Assembly: GCA_018062085.1 (NCBI GenBank)
Contig: JAGOSY010000005.1
Location: 62,001 to 126,000, forward strand
Direction of reading: 5' to 3'
From: a bacterium
Lineage (GTDB): Bacteria > Cyanobacteriota > Vampirovibrionia > Obscuribacterales > Obscuribacteraceae
DNA: 64,000 bases
Each line of letters begins with the position of its first letter. Position 1 is the stretch's first letter. Shown piece by piece: positions 25,734 through 33,749 of this stretch. The notes under the pieces are model-generated. The model had not been told where the DNA came from. It ran no database searches and worked only from the letters and a program-made list of their open reading frames with translations. The translations under genes were made by a program, and so were the position numbers.

Positions 25734-27329
25734 GTGAGTGCGCGAATTTTGCCTTCTAAATTTCGCCCGGTTCTTTATGTCAGCCTAGCTGTTATGGCAT
25801 CGTTTTGTTCTCCTTTCGCTGCCTGGGCGGCTTCAGCTAAGCCCGTTGGGCCAATTGTGCCAACGGATCCAGCTGCCTTAGTTTGCCGCCAGGGTGAGCA
25901 GTTACTTCTGCAAGGGCAGGCTAAAGCGGCCGAAGAGGCATACAGAGAGGCTGTAAAAGCTTATCCCCAATCGTTGCTTGCTTTATCTGGCCTAGCCAGT
26001 AGTCTATTGGCTCAAAACAAGCCTTATGCTGCTCTAAGTCAAGTAAATCGGATGCTTTTTTTGGCTAATTCAACTGCTTCAGAATCTGCCGCGAAACCTA
26101 GTTTAACTGCTATGCCAATGCTGTCATGGCTGGTTTGCGCTAAGGTTTATCATCGTACTGGTCACTTAGACAAGTGTCTGTATTGCTACGATGCTTATTT
26201 GAATGTTGCTCCTAAAAGTGATGAGCGTGAACAGTATGAGGCTTTAGCTGGGGTTATACGCTCGCAGGTCAATGCTGCTAAAGCTAAACCTAACCAATAT
26301 GTAGTCACCGTTGGTGGTGCTGAGAATTACTTTAAAGATGCGGTTTCTGAAGGGCTCTTTCGCTGGCCGCTCAAGCGCTTTCCTTTACGTGTCTATATCA
26401 TCAGCGGCGAAGCTCTGAAGTCATATCGCCCTGAGTATGAAGAGGCTGTTCGTCAATCGATAGATGACTGGGATAAAGCTACCCTTGGTCAGATCGGTTT
26501 GACGATTGTTGACTCAGCCGATCAAGCTGACATCACCATCAATTTCGTTGATGATTTGCATGCGCCGGCCTTGCGGGCTGAGGCTGGCAAGGCACAACTG
26601 CATAGCAATATGGAGGGTGTCGACAACGCCAGCATACTGCTTCTAACTATATCGCCATTTCCCGATCAGCTCATGACTAAAGACTTTATGCGTATGATTG
26701 CTGTGCATGAAATTGGTCATGCGCTTGGTCTGACTGGTCATAGCCCCTACGACGAAGATGTCATGTTTCCTGCTCTTTCTAATCAGCGCGGTATCACGTC
26801 GCGTGATGTGGCTACTTTGTACAAACTCTATGAAATTGGCGGTGCCACGGCATTTGATCTTGACTCCGCTGATTTAACTGACAAAGGAAAAATTCAATTG
26901 CTCTTCGCCGAGGCGAGCAAAGCGAAAGCTAACAACGACACTGCTAAGGCCTTGGAGTGTTTTGAGAAAGTATTGAAAATTGATGGTGCCAATAAAAATG
27001 GCAGAATGCTACTGGCTTGCGAACTCAATAATTTGGGTTTGAGCAAAGTTACTGAGCCTGCGCAAGCTCTGAAATATTTTCGCTGGGCCAGTTATTTTGA
27101 TTCGGAGCAAACCGTTTACGAGAAAAATATTTCTAGCTGTCTCTTTAACCTCCAAATAGATGAAAGTGCGGCCAGTCGTCTTAATCAGGCCCAGCTTTGT
27201 CTATCATCTAAAGACTATCGCGGAGCTGTGGTTGAGTATCGCGCCGCCAAAAAGCTGAGTAAAGACGCTGGCATAGAGGCAAAAATTGCTGCGGCGGAAA
27301 AGCTGGCAAATACTCAGGCTTTTGATTAG
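25734..27329 (+). CDS. Secreted matrixin-like zinc metalloprotease with TPRs
   Basis: 531 residues. GTG start seven bases after the preceding stop, so transcription is shared. The signal peptide core lies at residues 13-30 (cleavage near A-W-A-A). TPR-like helices flank a central metallopeptidase domain. The zinc motif is H-E-I-G-H-A-L-G-L-T-G-H-S (near residue 325) and is followed by D-V-M-F-P as a Met-turn, the metzincin/matrixin signature. Preceding text (Y-R-P-E-Y-E-E-A-V-R-Q-S-I-D-D-W) matches the usual matrixin N-terminal helix. Acts outside the cytoplasm; substrate unknown. Co-transcription with the GspE-N/TPR scaffold suggests an export or surface-remodelling role, which is inference. 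Confidence 0.85.
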   Translation: MSARILPSKFRPVLYVSLAVMASFCSPFAAWAASAKPVGPIVPTDPAALVCRQGEQLLLQGQAKAAEEAYREAVKAYPQSLLALSGLASSLLAQNKPYAALSQVNRMLFLANSTASESAAKPSLTAMPMLSWLVCAKVYHRTGHLDKCLYCYDAYLNVAPKSDEREQYEALAGVIRSQVNAAKAKPNQYVVTVGGAENYFKDAVSEGLFRWPLKRFPLRVYIISGEALKSYRPEYEEAVRQSIDDWDKATLGQIGLTIVDSADQADITINFVDDLHAPALRAEAGKAQLHSNMEGVDNASILLLTISPFPDQLMTKDFMRMIAVHEIGHALGLTGHSPYDEDVMFPALSNQRGITSRDVATLYKLYEIGGATAFDLDSADLTDKGKIQLLFAEASKAKANNDTAKALECFEKVLKIDGANKNGRMLLACELNNLGLSKVTEPAQALKYFRWASYFDSEQTVYEKNISSCLFNLQIDESAASRLNQAQLCLSSKDYRGAVVEYRAAKKLSKDAGIEAKIAAAEKLANTQAFD

Positions 27330-27353
27330 ACTTAGATGCGAAGTAGCCAGTAT

Positions 27354-28128
27354 CTATCTCACCAGTGCCTCTAACAGTTCTGCGGCGCTTTCGTTAGTCG
27401 ACGCCTTGGTGATACTGTCTGTGTGCTGGTTTGCGTACTGCTTGGCCCCGCTACCGTAGGCTTTGGTTAGGGCATTGGTAGCTGCTTTATCCTCATCTGC
27501 GGTGCTTGAGATGGCCCGTGTGACATAGGTATTTTGTGGTGGTTGAAATGATTGCGTGCGTAAGATTCTAAATCTGGGGCATTCTTGGCCAGTTCTGTTG
27601 CCTTAGCTCGTATTGCGGCATCATCGCTTTGCACACAAGTTGTGCTGCGGAGCCATTGAGCTGTATAGCATCTTTGGGTGCGACAAAGTCAGCGCCAAAT
27701 GACTTCCAGCTCTTGCTCGGTGGTTTAAATTCGTTTGTCCATTGCGTTACAAGTTTGCCGGCTTTGTTGTAGGCGAACGTGTTGAGATTCAGTTTTTGTC
27801 CATCAAACTCACTCTGCATCAGATATTTGAAATGCAGCTTGTGATTTACAGGAATGTTATCGACGCGAGTGCCACCGTAAGAATGAGAGTCTTCTTTTGC
27901 CGTGGCTGGTGCCAGCTCAATCATCTTGCCGACTAGTGCAGGAGCTGAATCTACTACGGTGACGCCCTTTCGGAACCACAGAGATTTATTCTTAAAGGCA
28001 GTATCACTGATAAGTTCTTTTGCGGTAGGCGATTTATTCTCAGCGCTTGCGCTGCTCAACAGTAGTGTGACGCTCAAAATTGGAATGAGAGCAAGTATTT
28101 TGACTGAGAAGATTGTCCTACTGCCCAT
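27354..28128 (-). pseudogene. Secreted protein gene broken by two frameshifts
   Basis: The main frame (from ATG 28128, signal peptide with cleavage near A-S-A-E) encodes a beta-sandwich-like domain (L-H-F-K-Y-L-M-Q-S-E-F-D-G) up to about 27645 and then terminates at 27568. The adjacent frame instead continues sensibly (Q-S-D-D-A-A-I-R-A-K-A-T-E-L-A-K-N-A-P). A third frame from about 27555 continues (S-F-Q-P-P-Q-N-T-Y-V-T-R-A-I-S-S-T-A) to a TAG at 27354. Two indels, real or from sequencing, therefore split one gene of about 258 codons. An upstream in-frame start at 28191 would overlap the esterase gene by 31 bases and is less likely. Confidence 0.65.
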
Positions 28129-28160
28129 TCTTTCTATATCTGTTTTGTTTTGTTCTTTTC

Positions 28161-29393
28161 TCAACGGCTGTGGCTTTTGAAGAATTCCCACATTTCGCTG
28201 CTGGCATCTATGTCTTGACTTATTTTGCCGGTGAGTCCAGAAATAGCGCTTAGGTTCGGACAGCCTGGCCAGGTATGACCTCCGCCTTCAATGGTGTAGA
28301 GCACCACTTGATTGGAGGATGAGCCATAGCTTTCTCGTCTGACAGTGGTGCCATCTCGCGGGTCGCGGTCGGCTTCTTGTCTAGTTTGCGGGTTTCCCGA
28401 ACAGTTGTTGTGGCCTGTCCAGAAACCAATTGTTTCTGGCACAGTCATCAGCCCGCCATAGCGAGCCAGGCCATTGTCAATTGAGCCTAGTGAACTCAAG
28501 CCTAGAGCTTCGCCTAGTTTGCCGATGTCTTTGGTGCGTCCATCTGCCCAGGGAAGCAGGGGGTCATCGGTGCCAAGAAAGAATACAATTGGTACTGCTT
28601 TGCTGCCCTGCATCATCCCTTGGGTGCGATCCATCATAGTTGAGGCGACCACACCAGCTGCAGCGATTTTGTCGGGGAGATTGCAGGCCAAAACCTGAGC
28701 AAAGAAGCCACCATTGGAGATACCACAAGCATAGATTCGTCTGCGGTCAATATTCACTTCTTTGGCCAGTTTGTCTAGCAGGCTCGTGACATAAGTAATG
28801 TCATCAACTCCTGAACCGGTGCGGCCGTCGCTCCAGCGGTTGTTGACACCTTCTCCATATACAGCGATAAAATTATTATGATCTGATACGGGGTTGAATC
28901 CGGTCATTCCCATCATCATCGTACTGTTCATGTGCAGGCCGTGAAAAATTAGCACCACTGGCATTGGCTTACTGCGGTCGTAGCCAGGTGGTACATGCAC
29001 CTGAAATTGACGTTGTAGACCGTCTACCATTACCGAATCGACAAAGTGGTATGACTTGCCTTTTTGTTGGCTCTGTTGACTTTGGCCCGGTGTGGAGACC
29101 GCAGAAGTCGGACTAGCTTGATAGGTTTGAGTGGTCTGTCGCCGGTATTGCGGTTGTGGCTGTTGTTGTTGTTGAAATTGAGACTGCTGTTGATAGCGTT
29201 GCTGCTGGGGAAATTGTTGTCGACTTTGGCCGCTGGGCACAACGCGCGCTTGGCGAGAGCCGGGGACCCACTCGTACTGAGTCTGTGCTGAGGCTGGTCG
29301 CGGCGTCGCTGTGGGCAACGCTAGCGCCGTCATGACCGCAATGAGCTGCACGAAAGAAAGAGCAATCAGCTGTTCATTAACCTTTTTCGGCAT
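28161..29393 (-). CDS. Secreted PHB-depolymerase/feruloyl-esterase-type hydrolase
   Basis: 410 residues, exported serine esterase of the LpqC/PHB depolymerase family. A signal peptide (cleavage near A-S-A-Q) is followed by a Gln-rich disordered stretch (residues 40-115) and then the alpha/beta-hydrolase domain. Oxyanion region L-I-F-H-G-L-H, nucleophile in C-G-I-S-N-G-G (GxSxG), Asp in L-G-T-D-D-P-L-L-P-W and His in G-G-G-H-T-W-P-G are all visible. Expected to cleave polyester or aryl-ester substrates outside the cell. The frameshifted secreted gene follows closely on the same strand. Confidence 0.88.
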   Translation of the reverse strand: MPKKVNEQLIALSFVQLIAVMTALALPTATPRPASAQTQYEWVPGSRQARVVPSGQSRQQFPQQQRYQQQSQFQQQQQPQPQYRRQTTQTYQASPTSAVSTPGQSQQSQQKGKSYHFVDSVMVDGLQRQFQVHVPPGYDRSKPMPVVLIFHGLHMNSTMMMGMTGFNPVSDHNNFIAVYGEGVNNRWSDGRTGSGVDDITYVTSLLDKLAKEVNIDRRRIYACGISNGGFFAQVLACNLPDKIAAAGVVASTMMDRTQGMMQGSKAVPIVFFLGTDDPLLPWADGRTKDIGKLGEALGLSSLGSIDNGLARYGGLMTVPETIGFWTGHNNCSGNPQTRQEADRDPRDGTTVRRESYGSSSNQVVLYTIEGGGHTWPGCPNLSAISGLTGKISQDIDASSEMWEFFKSHSR

Positions 29394-29543
29394 TCACGAC
29401 CTTCACTGCCTAAGTGGAGCTTCTTCTTTTGACTAGTCTAGCACTGCCATTTCCGCTGGAATTAATGGCGATCAGTGCACATGGCATTAGCATGTTCAAC
29501 AGGTTGGGTAGTAGGATAATAAGAGCTGATGAGGACTATTTAA

Positions 29544-30332
29544 ATGACAACAGTAAGGGCGGCAGCTGATAATAAGAGATGCCAGTTGGCTAAGCAGCTA
29601 GGATGTTTGCTGGCAGTTCAGTTTGGATTAGGGCTAGTGGCCCAGTCAGCCTTTGCAGAAGATGTGGCGGCTACAAGTTCTCCATCGACCCAGGCTTCGA
29701 GTTCTAATGCGACCTCAACGGCAGTTCCGGCTTCGCAGGCAGCTCCGGCTGCGCCTGCAACCCCAGTGTCAGCTGCAACTATTGCTCCGGCTTCATCTGC
29801 GGCTGTCCCCGTCGCTGCACCTGCACCGGCTGCAGCCGCTAATGACGGTCCTTTGGTTGAGCCTGGCCCGGCTGAAGCGAAGCGCACAGCATTAGTTCTG
29901 CGCATATTCAACGCCAAAGCCCAAGGAATTGGTATTGACGCTTACTTAAATGCCTTTGCCATGCTCGAAAATTCGGTCAAGACTGGTGAGACGGAGGCTA
30001 ATTTGAACAAGCGTATCGATTCGCTTAATAGCAGTCTAGACGACCAATTGAAGCGCAGTGCCGTTTTGAAAACACAAAGACCAGCACCACCAGTTGCTGC
30101 ATCGGGCTTTCCCGCCGGTGGCTTAGGGGGCGGTGGCTCTTCTGGGGGAGGTACAAGTGACCTCATTCGCAAGTTACAAGAAAAATATGGTGACCAGATT
30201 CCCTCTAACCTGAAGGATAAACTTGGAGCTGGCGGTCAGATTCCGGATAACTTAAAAGACAAGATTCCGGCTGGGCTTGGCGGTCTTGACCCAAGTCAGA
30301 TAGAAGATTTGATCAAAAAATATAAGAAGTAG
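29544..30332 (+). CDS. Secreted Ala/Pro-rich protein with C-terminal I-P-x-N-L-K-D-K repeats
   Basis: 262 residues. Signal peptide (core L-G-C-L-L-A-V-Q-F-G-L-G-L, cleavage near A-F-A-E), then a roughly 75-residue Ala/Pro/Ser/Thr-rich segment and a helical section. After a Gly-rich hinge comes a C-terminal region with repeated Q-I-P-S-N-L-K-D-K and Q-I-P-D-N-L-K-D-K units, ending in lysines. No enzyme motif. GAGG lies nine bases before the ATG. The next gene begins 11 bases after its stop, so the two are likely one operon of envelope proteins. Function unknown. Confidence 0.7.
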   Translation: MTTVRAAADNKRCQLAKQLGCLLAVQFGLGLVAQSAFAEDVAATSSPSTQASSSNATSTAVPASQAAPAAPATPVSAATIAPASSAAVPVAAPAPAAAANDGPLVEPGPAEAKRTALVLRIFNAKAQGIGIDAYLNAFAMLENSVKTGETEANLNKRIDSLNSSLDDQLKRSAVLKTQRPAPPVAASGFPAGGLGGGGSSGGGTSDLIRKLQEKYGDQIPSNLKDKLGAGGQIPDNLKDKIPAGLGGLDPSQIEDLIKKYKK

Positions 30333-30343
30333 CGCCTAGCCTT

Positions 30344-31099
30344 ATGTCTTCAAGCTCACGTTTTGGCCCGCTAATAGCAACAATGCTAGTCACCTTGGGT
30401 TGTGCTCTATTTGCATCTTTGTTTTTGGCGATTTGCTGGAATGAGCTTGAAAGCCGCCTAGATGCCCTTTGCGCTTCAAAGAACTGGGCTGAATGTGCTG
30501 CCGCTGTGGCGGGAGATTTTACTTTGCGCTGGCCTTTTGTGGCTACTGCCCGGGCATTGCCGGGTGTTGCTCAGGGAGCTGCACAAAGGGCCGAAGAGGA
30601 GGCGCCAGCTGTCGTGCTTCAAAACTACTTTCTGGAGTTGGCTGGGAGGCGCGCAGAGGCGTCTCAACTTGCGTCGCCCGCGGCGGTGGCTCTAATAGTT
30701 GACAGAGCAAAGTTTTACGAATATCAATGGCATTTCGCACACCTCTCTGAGGCTTATGTACGCTGTGCTGTGAGTCTTTATAGAAAACGGGCGAAGGCAG
30801 CTCTTGCATCAGTTAAATTAGATAAGCAGGCAGCGGCAGAAAGCCTCGAAGCTTTGGCTAAAGGCTTGCGTCACCTCGCTGAACTTTACCAACGTCATGG
30901 TAAGTACTTAATTGCTGAAAAAGCTCTAAAAGAGTGCACTGATGTGGCAACTCAAGGCTTCGCTTTGGCTGATCGGGGTTCTTCTGAACGCTTTCGAGCC
31001 GAGCTATTGGTCGATTACGGCGCTCACATCAAGATTCTCAATGACCTGGGTCGCACTCCTGAAGCTGAGCATGAGAGCAAGCTACTGCTTGATCAGTGA
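30344..31099 (+). CDS. Membrane-anchored TPR-like protein
   Basis: 251 residues: one N-terminal membrane segment (about 8-31, L-I-A-T-M-L-V-T-L-G-C-A-L-F), then a wholly helical Ala-rich domain with TPR-like pairs (L-R-H-L-A-E-L-Y-Q-R-H-G-K-Y-L-I-A-E-K-A near residue 180). Probably a periplasm-facing protein-interaction module. Eleven bases after the Ala/Pro-rich secreted protein gene. Convergent with rpsD. Confidence 0.7.
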   Translation: MSSSSRFGPLIATMLVTLGCALFASLFLAICWNELESRLDALCASKNWAECAAAVAGDFTLRWPFVATARALPGVAQGAAQRAEEEAPAVVLQNYFLELAGRRAEASQLASPAAVALIVDRAKFYEYQWHFAHLSEAYVRCAVSLYRKRAKAALASVKLDKQAAAESLEALAKGLRHLAELYQRHGKYLIAEKALKECTDVATQGFALADRGSSERFRAELLVDYGAHIKILNDLGRTPEAEHESKLLLDQ

Positions 31100-31134
31100 A
31101 TTCACTGTGCCAGGGAGTTATCTGCGAAATTAAA

Positions 31135-31159
31135 AAAGAGGCCAGAAAAACTAGCCTCT
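31135..31159 (-). terminator. Rho-independent terminator of rpsD
   Basis: On the minus strand an AGAGGC/GCCTCT stem with a short inner extension is followed by TTTTTTAATTT. It sits about 80 bases beyond the rpsD stop (31238) and is the clearest intrinsic terminator in the window. It may also help the convergent plus-strand gene ending at 31099. Confidence 0.75.
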
Positions 31160-31237
31160 CTTCTAAATGCTGCTTACACAGTGCCTACATGGTTTTATCG
31201 TATAACCGAAAACCCTGCCAGGGCTGTGATTCGCTAC

Positions 31238-31834
31238 TTATCTCGAATAGTATTCAATAACCAAGTTCTCTTTGAAAGTTTGGTCTAGTGATTCGCGATC
31301 TGGAACCAATACATATTCAACTTTTAGCTGCTCAGCATCTGTCTTGAGCCAGGTTGGAGTTACGCTTGTCAAGCCGATGTTCATTGGTTTGACGGAAGCA
31401 GCGCTCTTTGGATCGACAGTTATTACGTCGCCTGGACGCATTCTGGCTGAAGCGATGTTCAAGCGCTTGCCGTTGACTTGTACGTGGCCATGGGTGATTA
31501 CTTGTCTGGCTTGTCTTCTTGTGCCGACTAGGCCTGAACGATAGAGAATATTGTCTAGGCGAGATTCAAGAATCTGAAGCATGACAGTACCGGTAACGTC
31601 TTTGGCGCGAGTAGCTTCTTCGTAGACAGAATAGAACTGGGATTCGCTGACATCATACGTCCAGCGAATTTGCTGCTTGGCTTTGAGTTGCAAAGAGTAT
31701 TCTGAAGTTTTCTTTCTGTCCTGGCCATGTTGGCCTGGGCCGAAGGGTTTGCGAATGAAAGCGCATTTTGGCTTTCCGCAAAGACTTGCTCCTACTGACC
31801 TGCAGCGCTTACAAATTGATTTCGTGTACCGCAC
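31238..31834 (-). CDS. rpsD: 30S ribosomal protein S4 (zinc-containing form)
   Basis: 198 residues, primary 16S rRNA-binding protein of the small subunit. N-terminal C8, C11, C19, C24 make the zinc-binding C+ version. K-P-F-G-P-G-Q-H-G is the diagnostic segment, and an S4 RNA-binding domain follows (S-R-L-D-N-I-L-Y-R and R-Q-A-R-Q-V-I-T-H-G-H-V-Q-V-N-G). The start is GTG 31834 with AAGGAG eight bases before it. It stands alone with its own terminator, unlike the alpha-operon arrangement of many proteobacteria; separate rpsD genes are typical of cyanobacteria and Firmicutes. Confidence 0.98.
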   Translation of the reverse strand: MRYTKSICKRCRSVGASLCGKPKCAFIRKPFGPGQHGQDRKKTSEYSLQLKAKQQIRWTYDVSESQFYSVYEEATRAKDVTGTVMLQILESRLDNILYRSGLVGTRRQARQVITHGHVQVNGKRLNIASARMRPGDVITVDPKSAASVKPMNIGLTSVTPTWLKTDAEQLKVEYVLVPDRESLDQTFKENLVIEYYSR

Positions 31835-31986
31835 GATTACTCCTTAAATATGGTGGATATGGATGATGTATAGAGATTTAATATAGTTCGATCACAGTTC
31901 TGGTCACTTGATTGATCTCTTGGCAATTTTCTGGAAAAGGCAGAAAATCGCCAAAACACTTATCAGGTGTGCCTTTTGGGCGTCTG

Positions 31987-32586
31987 CTAGACTGAAGCGC
32001 CGCGGCAGTCATTGCAGTACCCTTTTAAAATAAGCTCTGAGTGCGAAAAATCAAAGCCATTTCGCTCTGCTATTAACGAACCTAAATCAGAAAATATCGA
32101 TTCTGCCTCTAAAGTTTTCCCGCATTTGAAGCAAATTAGGTGATCATGGGCCCTTTTATTAGTTGAAGTTTCAAAAGCTTGGGCCTTGGGTTGCTTAACA
32201 GAGTTGACAAATCCTTCTGCTTTTAACTTGTCTATTGCCCGATATATGGTCGATAGAGAGGCCTTGACCCCATCGCTCTTGGCAAGGCGGTGTAGCTCTA
32301 TTGCTGTCAAGTGGGCACCGTCGTCACGAGCTTCTATTAATTTTTTCAACTTTGCGGCCACGCCGCTTGGTGGAAGGTCACCTTCTTTACGAAATCTGGC
32401 CAACAAACGATAAATTGAACGTTCGCTCACCGCCAGTCCTTTCTGTTTGGCTAAAGCCATCAGTTCTATTGGGCTGATATCTTGACCGCGTGGGCTGGTG
32501 GTGATCAGCTCTCGCAATCTAATTCGTAGGTTTCTGTCGTCTACAGTCATTACGTCTTCAATCAATCTCTTCTGCTGCATTGACAT
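31987..32586 (-). CDS. Fur-family metalloregulator with duplicated winged helix
   Basis: 199 residues against about 140-150 in normal Fur/Zur/PerR. The C-terminal 120 residues are a standard Fur protein: helix-turn-helix [21 protein letters not shown] with CxxC, and a second C-x2-C in G-Y-C-N-D-C. Before it lies a second copy of the DNA-binding unit: [24 protein letters not shown] (about 37-60) parallels [24 protein letters not shown]. It should sense iron, zinc or peroxide. Starts at 32586, 32580 or 32550 are possible; the first two overlap the upstream small gene. Confidence 0.85.
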
Positions 32587-32909
32587 CTTTTGTTTAGGCA
32601 GTCGATATGGTCTTTCAGGCTCTGGTGACCACCAATTAGATACACTGACCGCAAAAGCTTATCTTTGCTGTGCATGGTGACTAGGCCGGTGTCCCAGCGC
32701 ACGATCATGTCGTTATCTTGGTCATGAAAGGCAATTGTTCCACCGACATTGGCTGCCGTGGTCGAGTTGGAAAACTTAGACCAGACGCGGCGCCCTCGAA
32801 GGTTTTGAGAGCTTGCGGGAGCTAGGGAGTCAGTACTAATTTTCTTCTCTGTTGAAGAGATTGGAAACTTTGTATGTAACCACTGGTGGTGGCTGATTGT
32901 TGCGCTCAT
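32562..32909 (-). CDS. Small hypothetical protein upstream of the Fur-type gene
   Basis: 115 residues. The convincing part is residues 38-95 ([24 protein letters not shown]), which looks like a small beta-barrel (SH3/KOW-like) domain. The basic Cys-containing end (C-L-N-K-R-C-Q-C) could bind metal. AAGGTC lies nine bases before the ATG. Its 5' end overlaps the next upstream small gene by 74 bases in another frame, and its 3' end overlaps the Fur start, so the true N-terminus is uncertain. Confidence 0.5.
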
Positions 32910-33045
32910 TTGCGGTTGACCTTAAGAGAAGATACTGGCCGGGGACGAAAAAACCAAGAAAGACATTGCCCTGCACTTTGTGCGATTGATTCTCAATTGG
33001 TTTGCGAAGTTTGAGTTCGCTGCTGTCATTGATTTCAAGATTCAA
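32836..33045 (-). CDS. Small hypothetical protein, first gene of the Fur cluster
   Basis: 69 residues from TTG 33045, supported by AAAGGAG six bases upstream. Sequence includes V-F-L-G-F-F-V-P-G-Q-Y-L-L-L-R and no recognised domain. It overlaps the following gene by 74 bases. The three genes probably form one transcript ending with the Fur-type regulator. A frameshift joining this and the next gene into one protein is possible and cannot be decided here. Confidence 0.45.
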   Translation of the reverse strand: MNLEINDSSELKLRKPIENQSHKVQGNVFLGFFVPGQYLLLRSTANERNNQPPPVVTYKVSNLFNREEN

Positions 33046-33749
33046 TGTTGCTCCTTTGAGTCAGTTGGCGTGCTCGATGTGCTTAGAACTACTGTGTATT
33101 ACTAGGTCTGGCGATTCTCGGAGACTTAGAGCTTGGCCGATAACGCTTAGGAATTATTCTCAATATGGCCTCATTATCATAACTTAGATGCGAATAGTAT
33201 CAATTCTTGACAGCGTCCATTTAACCTTAAGTTAGCAACCGGGGCCTGTTTGTGGTTTCTAAGTAGTCAATTACGTAATTGAACCTCATTCGCATTAAGC
33301 TGGCAAATTTGGCAAAACTGACAAGCCGCTGAATATCCTTGATGTCAAGCTGTGCTACGTGCGCGATGTGTTGGCGCTCCCGATTGCGAGTAGTTGCAAT
33401 AAGCTAATTGACAGCAAATGCGATTGAATTGAGAATGGCCCAAATATTCAATGTTTCGAGCTGTAATCGGCGCTAGTTTATCGTTGAATTTCCTTCGTTC
33501 AAATGAATAAGGTGTAGTTCTACTTTTCTATCCTCGCAAAATTTCAGGAAACCCAGCCAAACAAGAAAGCAACTCGTCCACTGCAAGAACCATCTTCATT
33601 GGACTAAGCCGACTTAAGACAAAAGAAAGTGAAAATCGTTTTCGTGATTGTTCGCTGTTTTTTTGTCTTGTTGTTTGCCGCTTTTTGTGTGCGGCGTTTT
33701 GTCTTGTCTGGCTGCTGGAGCTTGTGAGAACCAACTAAGGAGAACAATA
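33046..33749. other. 704-base intergenic region between Fur cluster and ATPase operon
   Basis: No convincing gene. Contains the divergent promoters of both flanking units. Visible elements: a perfect 16-bp palindrome at 33267-33282 (TCAATTACGTAATTGA), AT-rich half-sites of GATAAT type near 33151-33182, and a GCCGC/GCGGC hairpin followed by GTTTTG near 33676-33705, inside what would be the ATPase leader. The last could be an attenuator or leader hairpin. No tRNA-like cloverleaf found. Confidence 0.5.
33267..33282. promoter_or_regulatory. 16-bp perfect palindrome, candidate operator
   Basis: TCAATTACGTAATTGA is an exact palindrome lying 222 bases upstream of the Fur-cluster start and about 470 upstream of the ATPase. 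Symmetry of this length is typical of dimeric regulator sites; the regulator is unknown. Confidence 0.35.

Noticed and set aside
33151-33182. Fur box upstream of the Fur-type cluster
   Set aside because: GATAAT-like half-sites are present but not in the spacing or orientation of a classical Fur box.
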